Of a stretch of DNA of 61,018 bases, positions 45,913 through 57,809 are shown piece after piece; position 1 is the stretch's first letter; every line of letters starts with the position of its first letter. The notes beneath the pieces are model-generated. The model did not search any database. It was not told the DNA's origin and worked only from the letters and a program-made list of their open reading frames with translations. A program made the position numbers and the translations under genes. The stretch is from Collybiopsis luxurians FD-317 M1 (Eukaryota; Basidiomycota; Agaricomycetes; Agaricales; Omphalotaceae): the NCBI GenBank assembly GCA_000827265.1, contig KN834842.1, positions 152,473 through 213,490 of the forward strand, read 5' to 3'.

Positions 45913-46547
45913 GCTCAGATATTTTGTTGTAACTACTTGTCTGGGTTTATTCTTTTTCTTTTCTTCTTTTCTTGCTCTCAAAGTTGTTGTCAATGACCTC
46001 TGCAACCTATCTATAACTCTAGCTACCATCTATAACAGTGTCTATCATAGCTATTACATTGTAGACATTGTTGTTTTTGTTGTAACCATATTAACTATTG
46101 AATACGACTACAACCTTTTGCTAACCATCACTCATATTTAAGCTTATTGCTATGTCATTGTCTGCACAAAACAACATAGGAACTAGTTAGTTGAATTACC
46201 ATTTACTGAATACAATTAACTATATAAATTCAGGACAAGGTTATAACATCTGTAATATGGCTCTATTGCCACTGTACCATACTGTAAGATTAAATTAAAT
46301 TCTGTATCTATCTATACTGTATCCATATACAGGAAAATCTGACTGTACTGTATACAGTACATATGGTATAGAGCCCTACCAATCATTCCCTCTACACCAT
46401 CACACTCTACTCCATCTATCAAGTCTGAACCATCTATGCATGCTTGTGATTCTGAGATGCAACAGACTCCAGTATTCAACCCTACCATCATGTTGTTCAC
46501 TGAATGGCTTGAACATTTTGGTGACAATACCATAACCATCTATCATG
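45913..46547. other. No gene; palindromic TACTGTA-rich tract
   Basis: 46245-46375 is rich in ACTGTA, TACAGTA and CATATAC words in both orientations and ends GGTATAGAGCCCTA. Similar GGGATCTGCACTGTA sequences occur near 36058 and 50415, suggesting a small dispersed repeat family. Confidence 0.4.
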
Positions 46548-46870
46548 GAGTGATGTTACTGCAGTCTGGTCCATGAACCTGGTGAACCCAGTCTGAACCT
46601 GAACTGGACCTCAGGTTCAGGTGCAGTTTGAGATTTAGCAGGTTTCTAAACCTGTGAACTGGACCTGAACCTCCTGAACCTCCCATCCATGAGGGATACT
46701 GGAAGGTCAGTAATTCTGAAACTTTCACAGATTTTCAGCTCCCTCTGTGCCAAGAACCCAATTTTGAGGTGAAAATCTGTTCTACTCTGGCAGTTGCTGG
46801 CAGTGCTAATTGACCAACTTCTACACAAGATGTGACCATCATGTCACATTATAATGATGCTATCCTTTCT
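46548..46870 (-). mobile_element. Truncated, CpG-decayed copy of the 25034-25671 hAT-like element
   Basis: Aligns with the reverse complement of 25034-25671 from its right end through AGCTCCCTCTGT and on to the ATTGACCAA and CAAGATGTGA blocks. CpGs of the other copy are TpG or CpA here (CCGCGGTCCGGTCC against CTGCAGTCTGGTCC). The other end is missing. Confidence 0.65.
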
Positions 46871-49800
46871 GATGTGGCATTCTGTGGACTTTGTAACTAT
46901 TCAATTAGAATGCTGGTAATACATTAGGTTTTTACTTAGCCAGCTCTAGTGAGAAAGCAAGTGTAACCAGGTTGGCAAGAGTGCATTGTCAAAGATTCTG
47001 CAAAGTAGATAGTATATTTTCATAATCAATCACAACTCCACTAGCACAGTCTAACCAGAAATCTCTATGCTTGACAGACTATTTGGTCTGGGTAGAGGCA
47101 CATAAAGGTTGTGGAAATATCCAACTTGATAACCACAAGGCTGGTGACAGACCTAGCAAATGACAAGTGGTATACAACAGCAAGGTCAGCAACAGGCTGA
47201 CAAACAATGAGCTGTACTAAATGAACAAGAGTGTTGCTCAAGTTGCAGATAGTCTGCAATACTGTCCATGGTGGACCAAAGTACTGGACAAAGTGTAGGT
47301 GAGACTTAAGTGTCCAAACTGATGGGTGCTCAAAAACTGCCTTGTCCTGGTACTCTACTCTGTACTTATACTAAGGTAAGAGCTGAGAACTGTACAACCA
47401 TAATGTTAGAAATACATGCACAAACTTGCACAAGTGTCCAAATCTAGAAATCAACAACCAATAAACCCAAAGTCCATAGAAAAATAATCCTTCTATGCCT
47501 CCTTCTGGAAACCCAATCCTGCAGTTCCAAGTAACTGTTGTGTTTCATCCTGATCAATCCCATGTGTTGGAATAATCCTTTATCCTGCTAACAATGCACA
47601 CTGGCAGCAATATCAGACTAAGTGCTCATTCAACTGTACTGAATGTTCTCCTGTTTATCTTCCATGGAGACTCAATCATCTTCATCACCAAATGTTGCAA
47701 CATTTTGTCAACACTTGTGCCATCAATTTCCTGGTACTTCAACAAGCACCCAGTATGGTAAATGTCAAAGCTGTTCTTAGCCTATAGTGTTGGACTGAGC
47801 ATGCTTCTTCTGATCCTTGATCTGGACCTTTGCTGAGACTTTGGCTAGCTTCTCCCATTCTCAGCACTTCAAGTGCTGCATCCTGAAACAATGTTGCACT
47901 GAGCCTGTCACTCCTTGAGCCACGTTCCACCAAGTCATTCCAATTATTCATCAAATCCTTGGGTATGTCAGAGCAACATAGGCTCATTGAAACTTCTGTG
48001 TAAGATACAGGTGGGTCTGCTAGCTTTGATGAGCTAGGTACAGTAGTTTCAGTAGGTGTCTGACAGTTGGACCAACACTTGGTACTAAGGATGAAGGGTA
48101 CAATATCACAGATAGCATAGTTCTGCATTTGTTGTTACAAGTGTTCTGCATATACTCCAAGTTAGCTATCAATGTTGGGCTCTCTGATTTTCATTTGAAC
48201 TTTTTATATATCCTTCTATATATTCATCAGCAATGAAAAGAACCATCTTATATACCAGCATTTTAATTGGAAATTTCTGCACATGAATCCTTGTTTACAT
48301 AGGATCCTCTTGCTCTACTATCCAGAAAGGTATTAGCCTTAATATCATTTTCATTTCCAATGTTTTCAACAATAATGCTAAGCTTAAGATCTTGTCCTGC
48401 AGTTCCTTGGAGAAATTTCTTATTGCTTTTAAGACTTTTGATTGCCCTTAATTATAAAAAGCTGGAAGGGCCTGCTCACTTTTGACAGATCTGTTCATGT
48501 CAACATAACAGGACCCTGGTCACCCCTTTGCGTGCCAGTAATATTATGCAATCAGTGCTTAATGATATTCTTGCTGTTTTTTTTTTTTAATTCATGATTG
48601 GAAACAAGTTCAATTCAATCATTACCTTAATTTCAGCAAGGCTCAATGACTCGAGGATAGAGACTAATGATGTTTTGTTTACAGATATACAAACTATTGT
48701 AATCATATGACCACTGCATGTTAAATCAGGCAATTCTACACAAAGCGATGCATAGTATATTCTTAGTGCATGCCAGCGAGGGGCTAAATAAGTCCCATTG
48801 ACATTGAAGAAAAGACAACTGGCATAAATACAGATGATAGCAGAAGAATTAAGCTACATTGTATCATCTGCTCGAAGCCTACTTGTTAACCAAGTGTATG
48901 TATAACTCCAGTCTAAGCAATGGACAGCAAAATGTCAGGTGTATGATAAATTGTCATACTTATATTTACTTTTGAATAGCAGATCCAGGATGAGGATGTG
49001 CTGATGAGTAGATTTTCTCAATCATGACTTAATCTTTGTACAAGCTGGAAATAAATGGAGGGATTTTTCTGTCTCCTTGAAATAGGCAATAAGCTCTACT
49101 ACACATGTCCCAGAAGATGCGGAACATTATTGTGAAGCCTATTGTAATTGAAAGATAGTTAGCAGCATTTTCTTTTTTTTTTTGCTCTGCAACCCCTGTT
49201 AAAACATGCTTAGAGAAAAGCTATGAAATTATAAGTATTCATTGAACCATCATGTCCTTTGTTATTGGATTGCCCAATAGTATAATAACACTCTCATACT
49301 TTTGCATTTTGGCCACAACTTGCTTTCATCAGAATTCATCAGCTGTCTATCTCTTAGACACCATGCATACCAATCTTTCTCATCTTCCTATTTTAGTACC
49401 TGCTAATGCTAACTGTCACTCACCAAAGTTCTCATGTTATGCAGTAGCGAGAACTTAGAAGTTAGAAGGTTTGCAGATGAGAGCTTGCCCACAGAATCAG
49501 AAATGAGCACTTATTTGTGAGTGTATCTCTTGCCCAAACTTTGGGTCCATTCTTTTACCATTGCCAAACTCTTTTATTTGCTGGCTGCTTTTAGTGGCTT
49601 TGAAAATCCAAAAATGATATTGTCAGCTGTAGTACTTTCTAACTCACATATCGGCGGCACCGGTATATATTAAGCTCCCATTTCCAATCCTTACTGAACC
49701 CAGCTTTTGTAATCAATCTCGGAAGTACATGTAGTCATTCTGGGAGTATCCCCAGTACTTTGCCCAGCACTTGCCCAGTAACTGGGCATTAAATATTACC

Positions 49801-50569
49801 TGCAAAATTCTTAAACTTTGACAAAGGCAAAAAGCCAGAGATTTCAATTTGATTCACACATGAAAAAATGCATTCAGTTCAGGCTTGATATAATCCCAAA
49901 TTACAAGTGAAAAAAGTATTTCAATTCACTCAAAAATCAGATAACATGTTGCAAAACTTTTCACACAAAAATCCTACTCATATACTATCTACATTACAAT
50001 TCTTACCTCCAGTGATAAGAGAGAGATATCTTCGGCGAGATTCCCAGCAACATATCAGCAGGAATTTATCAAAATAGTCATTTATATTTCCATGCCCAAA
50101 TAATCCCTCCTCTGGAGTTGAAAGCTTGGGTCACTATCAAATCCATCAATGATCTGCAGTAACTCCCTGTTTGAGAGTCAGATTTTGGAGGACAGATAAT
50201 GAAACTCATTGTGCAAGCCTCTTACAAGGAAGGCATAATTTGTGCTTCAGTTAGTAATCCTCCATAACCTTAAATTCATAAGCCATCTGGTGACTTGTGT
50301 TGACATGTTGGAAATGTATATAGGAAAATGCAACTATGATACTCAGAATTTTGCAATAAATTGGGAGGTGGACTACTGTTATCAACTTACTTCTTAAACT
50401 GTTCCCCATCCAGTGGGGATCTGCACTGTAACTTTGCAGTACAGTTTTATGGTTACAGCTGTATGGGTACTCATAACCATACTGTAAAGGGTGAAGGTGG
50501 TCATTTTTTACCGCTGCTATATGGGGGCCCTGTCCTGCAGGAACTTGTTAGGACCTTTACTACCTTTGT
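46871..50569. other. Long AT-rich region with decayed frames; mostly unassigned
   Basis: The best candidate is a minus-strand frame at 48128-47739 with protein-like content (SYTEVSMSLCCSDIPKDLMN, RLSATLFQDAALEVL). Another minus-strand piece is at 47259-47065. Neither matches a family I know. CpG is very rare, as in the dead retrotransposons, so this is probably old transposon sequence. Confidence 0.35.
47739..48128 (-). CDS. Hypothetical ORF fragment, 129 codons
   Basis: Open frame starting MQNYAICDIVPFI. The middle contains WNDLVERGSRSDRLSATLFQ with balanced polar and hydrophobic residues, so a decayed coding exon is plausible. No motif recognised; start and end are uncertain. Confidence 0.25.
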   Translation of the reverse strand: MQNYAICDIVPFILSTKCWSNCQTPTETTVPSSSKLADPPVSYTEVSMSLCCSDIPKDLMNNWNDLVERGSRSDRLSATLFQDAALEVLRMGEASQSLSKGPDQGSEEACSVQHYRLRTALTFTILGAC

Positions 50570-51239
50570 TGTTAGAAGCTTGTAGCAGGTTCAATGAATA
50601 GAAAGTATTTATTATACCACAGCCGAGACAGAATATGCAATGGGGAGTTGCTACGTACGACAGGTGAACAAGTCCTGTACAGTTTTGGTATTGGATGTGG
50701 AGGAATGATCCTCAAGTGTCAAATAATAAATCTAGTAGCTCGGTGCAACTAGAAATAGTATATCAAAAGAACTTGTTAAGACAGTATTAATGAGGGTTGA
50801 CTTGGGAGATTTGTGACTCGGTGTCTGTTTACCCTATGAGACAGAATATTTGAAAGGCTACAGCAGTCAAATAGTCTTGTTGATCAGTTTGACAAGTGAG
50901 AAGTGGATATGCCAGTGACTTGGTGTCAATGGGGTTTGCTCGACTCAGTGTTAAGCAGAATAATATTATAGACTAGTGAACAAGAGAACAGAAACAACAC
51001 AGATCAAGATAGTTCAGGTAATAACAGCATTAGCATGAGAGATGTAGGTACAAGGCTTTTATACTCTGCGGGAAGACATGTGGTCTTGTGAATAGACATT
51101 TGGATTGAGCAACTGGTTAGTTCGCCTTGCGAAATGCATGTCAGATTTGGAGAGCCGAATTGATTGGTAAGACTATTATCGAGTTGTGGGGTGAGTGTAC
51201 TGGTTGGAAAGAGTGGAAAAAATAGTGTAGGGCATAACA
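50570..51239 (-). repeat. R2-side long terminal repeat (3' LTR), 670 bp
   Basis: On the minus strand it begins TGTTATGCCCTACAC and ends CTTCTAACA, giving a 5-bp TGTTA/TAACA inverted end. Immediately before it on that strand is a G-run polypurine tract (plus strand 51241-51251). A TATA-like GAGTATAAAAGCC lies at about 51065-51053. The flank on the far side is TTTGT; its partner, if present, is beyond the window. Confidence 0.75.
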
Positions 51240-51436
51240 TTACCCCCCCCCAAGGGCCTTGAGCCCTCAAAAGGATGCGTAGCTTTTGATGCGACATGGT
51301 GTTGTGACTGCCGCACTGTCAGATTGAGTTTCGATGTGCCGGCTGCCAGATTTCAATCGAAAACTCTAAGTCCGAAGCCCTTATAAAGCTGGCACTCTGG
51401 GTTTTTGAGTCAATTTCCTCTCTTCCTCTTACCATT

Positions 51437-53374
51437 ATGTTGTCCTCTCAAATGTTTCCTGACCAGCCCATTGCATCTTCAAGTGCTTCAGGAGGGTCAA
51501 AACCCCGACTGATTATCAAACCCCCTCAACCCACTCCACCTTCTGTCATTGTTCCCCTTTCCGATGCCCTGGTTTCTGTTCCTCCAAAGGCTAAGAAGAT
51601 GCGGTGTACAGCTTTCGAGTGCAGTGCCCTCCTTCAGTATCCCACAGTCCCCATTTCTCCTGACATTTCTTCATCCCTTCCCGCCAATGTTCAATCCATT
51701 TTTGACAATGCGTATCTCGCCAACTCAAGTCCTGAGGTGTTGGAACAGGTGCCTGCAGATGAGTGGAGGAGGATTTTTGGCCAGTACCCAGCCTGCAAGT
51801 ATTGCGCCTCGCATGGACTTCATTCGAGTTGCTCTCTTCACTCGAATTCCCTTTTCTGTTCTACCTGCGAGAGCAACTATGCTACGAGCAAAAAGTTCTG
51901 CTCTTTTAAAAGTGTTTTCCATTTGCTCCAGTTCCACATACTCGCCAAACTCCCTCTCATCATTGCATATTGTTATGCTTCGAGTTGCGGGTTCTTCGCT
52001 ATCCGGGATGAGGAGTGGGCCGCCATAACGACTGGCTTGCAGACCCTCCCTTACTATCAGGGTCAGCCAGAGGAATTAGGGTTAGCATCGGAGAAGCCGA
52101 GGTCCCAAGGGGTGAAGAGGAAAGCTGGTAAGCCTGACTCGCCTGAGTCTGATGTCGACGCTTATGAATTTTTTCCATCTTAGTTGTTTTGTCGGAGACT
52201 TTCTGAAAAAGTCAGTTCCATCAGGAGAGGAGATTGGGTCTGGGAAATCCAGGATGTGAATGAGTGGTCCAAGTTCTGTCACACAAAGGGAAGGAGGTGG
52301 TTTGTGATGCTGTAGATGACGATGTCAACATGGAAGTTCCTGAAGAGCTGGATGCAATGAATCTGGATTATCTGGAAGAAGTTCCACCTCCCCCTACTCC
52401 TGTTCCTACAGCTTCTGCTCCCATTTGGAAAGCTGTTGACAACTGATCCTATAGCAAGGTCTCCAGCTTGACGACATGGTTTTTCGAACCTCTTGTCAAG
52501 CAATTTCCTTCTGATGGCTCTTCCCCAACTCAGGACAAAAGTAAGTTTCAGGTTTAACTTCTTCGTATGTCCATTCTAATTGACCTTTCTAGTGGTAAAA
52601 GCTGCCGTCGAACATGTCATTACGCAGATGGCGTCATTGTTTGCTGGTCCTGGGAAGAAGATGCTTGAGCAGGATTTGTGGTCTCTGGTGGATGGGCTGA
52701 TTCAGGGGGCATTTGCTGGTCTCAAAGAACACTTGGTGCGTATACCCATACTTTCGCAGATTTATCAAGTCGTTCACCATTTTTTTTTGATGTTTCTTTA
52801 GCAGCATTCCCCTTCCAAACCTCCTGCTTCATTCTTGAGCGGGTCCCTGCTACAATTTGTTGATTCGCTATCCATTGTCAATATGACTTCCACCAACATT
52901 ATCAATTCCCAGCAGGACAAGCTCCTCCAAGCGTATTGGGAATATCAAGCTTTGACCCAATTGGCAGAACATTCCAAGGTGGAAAGCCTTCATTTGCAGG
53001 TGCAAGTGGCCTCGCATGACATGGAGTTGAAGGATAAGGATGAGGAGCTGACCCATCTGAAATCCTTTGTGAGGTATTTCAAGGGCGACACTCAGTCATT
53101 GGTAAGTTTCTTCCTTCCTGTTTCAACTGGTTTAGTGTTTTGATATGATATCTCACAGGAGGTTCAACAACTAAGGGGAGCAGTGGAAGCTCGAGATGGT
53201 GAGATAGAGGAGTTGAAAAAAAAGTTGGCTGCAAGTGAGGAGGCCCGTCGAGTTGCAGCAGAAGAGTCAAAGTCACAAGATGAAGAGCTTGTCCAACTTC
53301 GACAACTTTTTGAGTTGGTCCGGGGGCAGTTTGCTGCTGCCTTGCCTGCAAAGCCTTCTTCTGGTAGTTCCTAG
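51437..53374 (+). pseudogene. R2 antisense gene 1: Cys-rich plus coiled-coil protein, 568 codons
   Basis: Five exons fit in phase: 51437-52127, 52184-52540, 52593-52735, 52802-53101 and 53159-53374 (TAG). The protein starts MLSSQMFPDQPIASSSASGG. Residues about 140-185 hold a Cys/His-rich block (YPACKYCASHGLHSSC, FCSTCESNYATSKKFC) that could bind zinc. Then come a Pro-rich stretch (EEVPPPPTPVPTASAPIW) and a C-terminal coiled coil (HLQVQVASHDMELKDKDEEL, then EIEELKKKLAASEEARRVAA). Three in-frame TGA codons, all in exon 2, are each consistent with CGA; there are no other stops. It is transcribed against pol, if expressed. No family recognised. Confidence 0.6.
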
Positions 53375-53673
53375 ACTTTTGACTTGTAGATTTCTTGTAT
53401 ATTGATAGATCTTTATTCTGAATTTGTTTGTATTTCCCTTCCTAAATTAAGTCTTTTTCCTTTTTGGCCCCTCCTTTGTGTAAAATAAGAAGTTGCCCCG
53501 GGTTCAAAATAAGATATCTCCTGAGAATCAAAGTATTCAAAAGCTTCCATGAGGCATATGCATGTGGCTGCACATTTTGTTCCTTATTAGGTTCGTATTG
53601 GGCATCCTTGTCTCGATAAAAGGGCACTTTTCGAGACTGTTTCTCTATCCTCATTTTGAGATCCTCCCTTGTC

Positions 53674-54618
53674 ATGGCTTCCCCTTCTCCTTTTGACTCT
53701 GCTTCATTCCTAGATCATCTTGCTGATGCTGCTGAGAGTATTTCTCAAGTTGTGTCTGATCAGGACGTCCTTGTGAACCAAGCTCATTGTGAGTTTGGGC
53801 AACTGCAGAGGGTTGTCGAGGGTCAATCCGATGAGATCCATGAGTTGCGAGAACTCTTGAGTCAAACTGCGCAGGAATTTGAAGATAAGATGCTCGAGTT
53901 GTCTGTATGTCTTTTTTGACTTGTTGTAGGATTTCCATGGCTCACTGATCTTTCCTAGTGAGACACCCAGGAAGCCAGATATCTTCATGAAACTGCTGAA
54001 GTGACCATTAAGGAGCAAGATCGGGTTATTAAGGAGTTGCGAGACTCTCTCGTTGAGTCCCACAACCTCCAACTTGCTGCTGAAGCTTTGGCCCAGGGGT
54101 GTGGAGTTGAATTATCTCAATTTCATGGCGTTTATGAGGAGCTTTGTCGTATCTTGAATATTGGAGATCTGCCCTTGGAACCAGTAACTACTAGCACTGT
54201 TGCCCCTATAGACATATGGGGTGGTCCTTCATCTGAATCCTTTCTTTTTGAGACAAAGAGTGACTCTACTCCCGATTCCCTATCCAATTTCGTTCCTTCT
54301 CTCGATACCACTTCCCTTCCCAGTACTCTTGTCGAGACTCACAATACATCTCCTGTAGTGATCTTTTCATCTGGTCACCCTAATGCCTACTTTGTTTGCA
54401 CCGGGGAGGATCCTTTGACCTATTCGTTGGTCAAAAAGAATGAAGATGAATTGGCAGATCCCAGCCTCCATATGGCTCTGACCCTGCAGGATATATGGGA
54501 ACAGATGGAGATCGAGCGTGTTGAGGATTTATATGCCCAGGAATTGGAGGAAGTATTTGGAGTCCCTTTCGACGTTCGAGCCGAACATGACAAATTAGTC
54601 AAGTCGTCCTTTGATTAG
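53674..54618 (+). pseudogene. R2 antisense gene 2: coiled-coil protein, 296 codons
   Basis: Two exons, 53674-53904 and 53959-54618 (TAG), join in phase 0. The protein starts MASPSPFDSASFLDHLADAA. A long coiled coil follows (VVEGQSDEIHELRELLSQTA, IKEQDRVIKELRDSLVES), then an acidic Ser/Thr-rich region and a C-terminal acidic helix (WEQMEIERVEDLYAQELEEV). The only interruption is TGA as the first codon of exon 2, consistent with CGA. Same orientation as antisense gene 1, 299 bp downstream of it. Unknown family; the shared coiled-coil style suggests an origin by duplication or a joint complex. Confidence 0.6.
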
Positions 54619-54777
54619 TCCTTCTGTTCCAGCCTTCTGTACCTGTATATCCCAATCTATGCCCACTGTATGCTTTATTTCCCTGAAATAGAATTATGAA
54701 TTTGTTATGATTTTTGATAATAATAGAGAGAAATGTGTTGAGAAATTGGAAATGAAAACTTGAAGTATTGCTTTTAC

Positions 54778-54786
54778 CCCCCCTTT
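54778..54786 (-). other. Second G-run after pol
   Basis: On the minus strand AAAGGGGGGGGTAA follows the pol stop by about 40 bp. It resembles a polypurine tract but is not followed by a TG-starting LTR; the antisense cassette begins there instead. Confidence 0.5.
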
Positions 54787-55307
54787 AAGGTTGAGGTCTC
54801 AATTTTGAGAGTTGTTTCTCCCAATTAAATGACAGCTTCAGCTGCTTGTCTCAACTCTCTTTCCTCCTTGTCTCGCAGGGCTAGGCTTTCAAGTTCTTTG
54901 AGGAGCTCAAGAGGTAACTTTCATTTCCTCAGATGTGCTTTCTCCCACTCGCAAATCAAATCAATACTTCCTACCATACCTTTCCAGGGAATCCAGGACT
55001 CCTCATCATACCCTTTCCATTTGATCAAATACTGGATTCCTCTGTCCATTTCTCCCATTGGATGACTGTCTTTTATTGACTTGACTTCATATTCCGGTTC
55101 CCCTTTAATGAAGATTGGTGGGGGTGGCGATACGACTTGCTGGAAAGGATCCAGATGATGGGGTTTTAGTCTATCGACATGGAATACATTATGGATTCAT
55201 TGTAGGTCCCCTGGTAACTCGAGTCGATAGGCATGAGATCCTATTTTATTGAGTATCATATAGGGTCCTGCCCACTTGTGATCCAATTTTTTGGTAGGCC
55301 TTCTTGT

Positions 55308-56270
55308 TCAGATGTTACCCATATCCAACCAGACTTGGTTGCCCTTTTTCCAATCAGGATTTCTGGCACAGTGGCAATTGAACTGATTCGCTGCTGCCTC
55401 ATTTGCTTTGTATATTTGTTGTTTTAAATATTTGTGTATTTCTTTTAACTTGGTAGCATACTGGTTTGCTTCCGAGTTGTTCACCTTTGAAAGGTTGATT
55501 GAAAGTTTCAGATGGTATCCTTTATTTGCAAAGAAGGGTGTTAATCCTGTAGTTGAATGGGGAGTGTTGTTGTATACAAATTCCATGATAGGTAATAAGG
55601 CATCCCAGTCATCTTGGTCATAAGACATATAGATTCTTAGGTATCCTTCGAGGCTTTGATTAGTTCTCTCTGTCTGCCCATCCATTTGAGGGTGATATGC
55701 TGTCGAGAGACGAGACTCAATACCAAGTATCTTATACAATTCTTTCCAAAACTGGGAGATGAACAAGCTTCCTTGATCCAAGATGATATCCACTGGTAGT
55801 CCATGTTTCAAGAATACATTTTCGAGGAACAGTCTTGCAAATTCTTTTGCAGTGTCTGTCGTGTGACAGGGAATATAGATGGCCTGTTTCATGAGCCAAT
55901 CTACTACTACTAGGATTGCATCGAATTGTTCCTTTCCTGCTTTTGGGTGTTGTACTATATGGTCCATTGAAATTGAGCTCCAGGATCTTTGCCCAATGGG
56001 TGGAGGTTTCAGATTCCCATATCGGAGAGTTCTTCTAGCCTTGGATCTTATACAAGTATGACAGCTTTGTATGTAGTGATGTATGTCCTTGCTGCTTCCT
56101 TTCCAAAAGAACAACTGATTGAGTATCTTTTTTGTTTTCTTCTCACCCGGATGTCCTCTAAGTGCATGATTGTGATAGGCAGATAGTACGTCTCGTCAAA
56201 GGTCTGTGTCATTAGGGACATATATCTGACCTTGTCATTTAAGTAACCCATTTTCAAATACCACATTTTT
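55308..56270 (-). pseudogene. R2 integrase
   Basis: The HHCC zinc finger is visible (AYHNHALRGHPG ... CHTC near 56060-56050). The catalytic core has MDHIV, ILDQGSLFISQFWKE and QTERTNQSLEGYLR, so the D, D and E are all present. Substitutions such as Arg to Trp and Thr to Met (VVDWLMKQAIYIPC) and Arg to Gln (DQGS) fit CpG decay. TGA codons interrupt near 56240, 56220 and 55305. Confidence 0.85.
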
Positions 56271-56381
56271 AATCTTTCCTTCTTGAATCTGCTTTATTGT
56301 GTCTCGCATGAATTCATCTTGTTTTGCCTTTCGAATCCATTCTAATAACAAATCCTCATTCAAAAGCAATGCTGCATTGAG

Positions 56382-57809
56382 TCATTCCAGAGGAATCAAT
56401 ATTTGCTCTCTTCCTGCTCTGGCAGAGTCCCCATCGATTCCTTTCTTTGGGTATACATCTGCTCGTCTCATCAAAGCATCTGGTTTTGCTCCCAAAGTTC
56501 TGGGTCTATAGTTGATCTGGAAGTCGAATCCTGATAAGGCCTCTGACCACCTCGCTTGTCTCGCCGACAGCTGTTTGGTAGTCATAAACCACTGCAGGTT
56601 ATTGTGATCAGAATAGACTTGGATTTGGAATCTCGAACCATCACAATAAGCTCTCCAAACTTTAAAACATTCCACGATAGCCAGTAATTCCTTGTCGTAG
56701 ATATTGTAATTTATTTCAGCTGGTATTATGGACTGAGTATGAAAAGCAATTGGATGTATTTCTCCAGTTTTCGGATCCAGCTGAGACAATATTCCTGCTA
56801 TTGCCCAATCCGATGCGTCACATTCCAGAATAATCGGAAGTTCTGGGTCAAAATGTTGTAGCACCGGGGCATGTGTAAAGGCATTTTTTAATAAATTGAA
56901 ACACCTTTGACACAACTTGTCCCAATGCCAAATGGCATCCTTTTGCAGTAGTGACGTTAGGGCTTTCGTTATGCCGCTATAATTGTCAATAAATCTGCGA
57001 TAGAAATTTGCAAAACCCAGGAATGATTGCAGTTCTTTTATATTCTGTGGAACTGGCCAAGATGTTATGGCTTTGACTTTGGACTGATCCATCGACACTC
57101 CTTTAGGATTTATTATTACCCCCAAATATTCAACTGTGTTGGTATCGAAACTGCATTTTTCTGGTTTCGTGTGTAAGTGGTTGTCTTGTAGCCTTTGTAA
57201 TACCTTTCGGACTTGTTCCTTGTGGGTTTTTTTGTCATCCAAATAAATGAGAATGTTGTCCAAGTAAATAACCACACATACATCCAGTAAATCATGGAAA
57301 ATGTTGTTCATAAAAAATTGGAAAGCCGAGGGGGCATTTGTTAACCTGAAAGGCATGACCAACATTTCATAGGATCTGTATTGCATATGAAATGCTGTTT
57401 TCCACTTGTGGCTTTCCGCTATTTGGACATTGTTATATCCTGCTCTCAAATTGAGTTTCATAAAATATTTTGCCCTTCGTAGTTGGTTGACAAGTGGGCC
57501 TATAAGGGGTAAGGGATACCTATTCTTTCTTGTGATTTGATTTAAGGCCCGATAGTCAACACAAAGCCTTAGGCTTCCATCCTTCTTTTTTATGAATAGA
57601 ACTGGAGCCCCAGCAGGCAAGTTGGAGGCTCTAATAAACCCTTTCCCTAGCATATCATCGATATAGTCTTTTAGGGCTTTTAGCTCTGTTTCTGACATGT
57701 TATAGAGTTTCCCAAAGGGAGGGGCTGAGTCCCCTTCTGTCTCAATTTTTAAATTGTATGGACAGTGCGGAGGTAAAACCTTCGCCTCTTCTGGGGAGAA
57801 TACGTCCAA
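56382..57809 (-). pseudogene. R2 reverse transcriptase and RNase H
   Basis: Open over 475 codons: [99 protein letters not shown], and RNase H PIILECDASDWAIAGILSQL with YDKELLAIVE and VYSDHNNL. The first catalytic Asp is Asn (AAT at 57452-57450) and the last Asp of the Y-L-D-D motif is Asn (AAC at 57257-57255). Each lies after a C, so each is a CpG-to-CpA change. RT activity should be abolished. Confidence 0.9.

Noticed and set aside
38229..45913. Hairpin at the LTR ends of R1 as a transcription terminator
   Set aside because: It is GC-rich and symmetrical but eukaryotic pol II does not use such terminators; kept only as an LTR feature.
37889..45917. Target-site duplication for R1
   Set aside because: TCTGT and GCTCA flanks do not match; either recombined or mutated.
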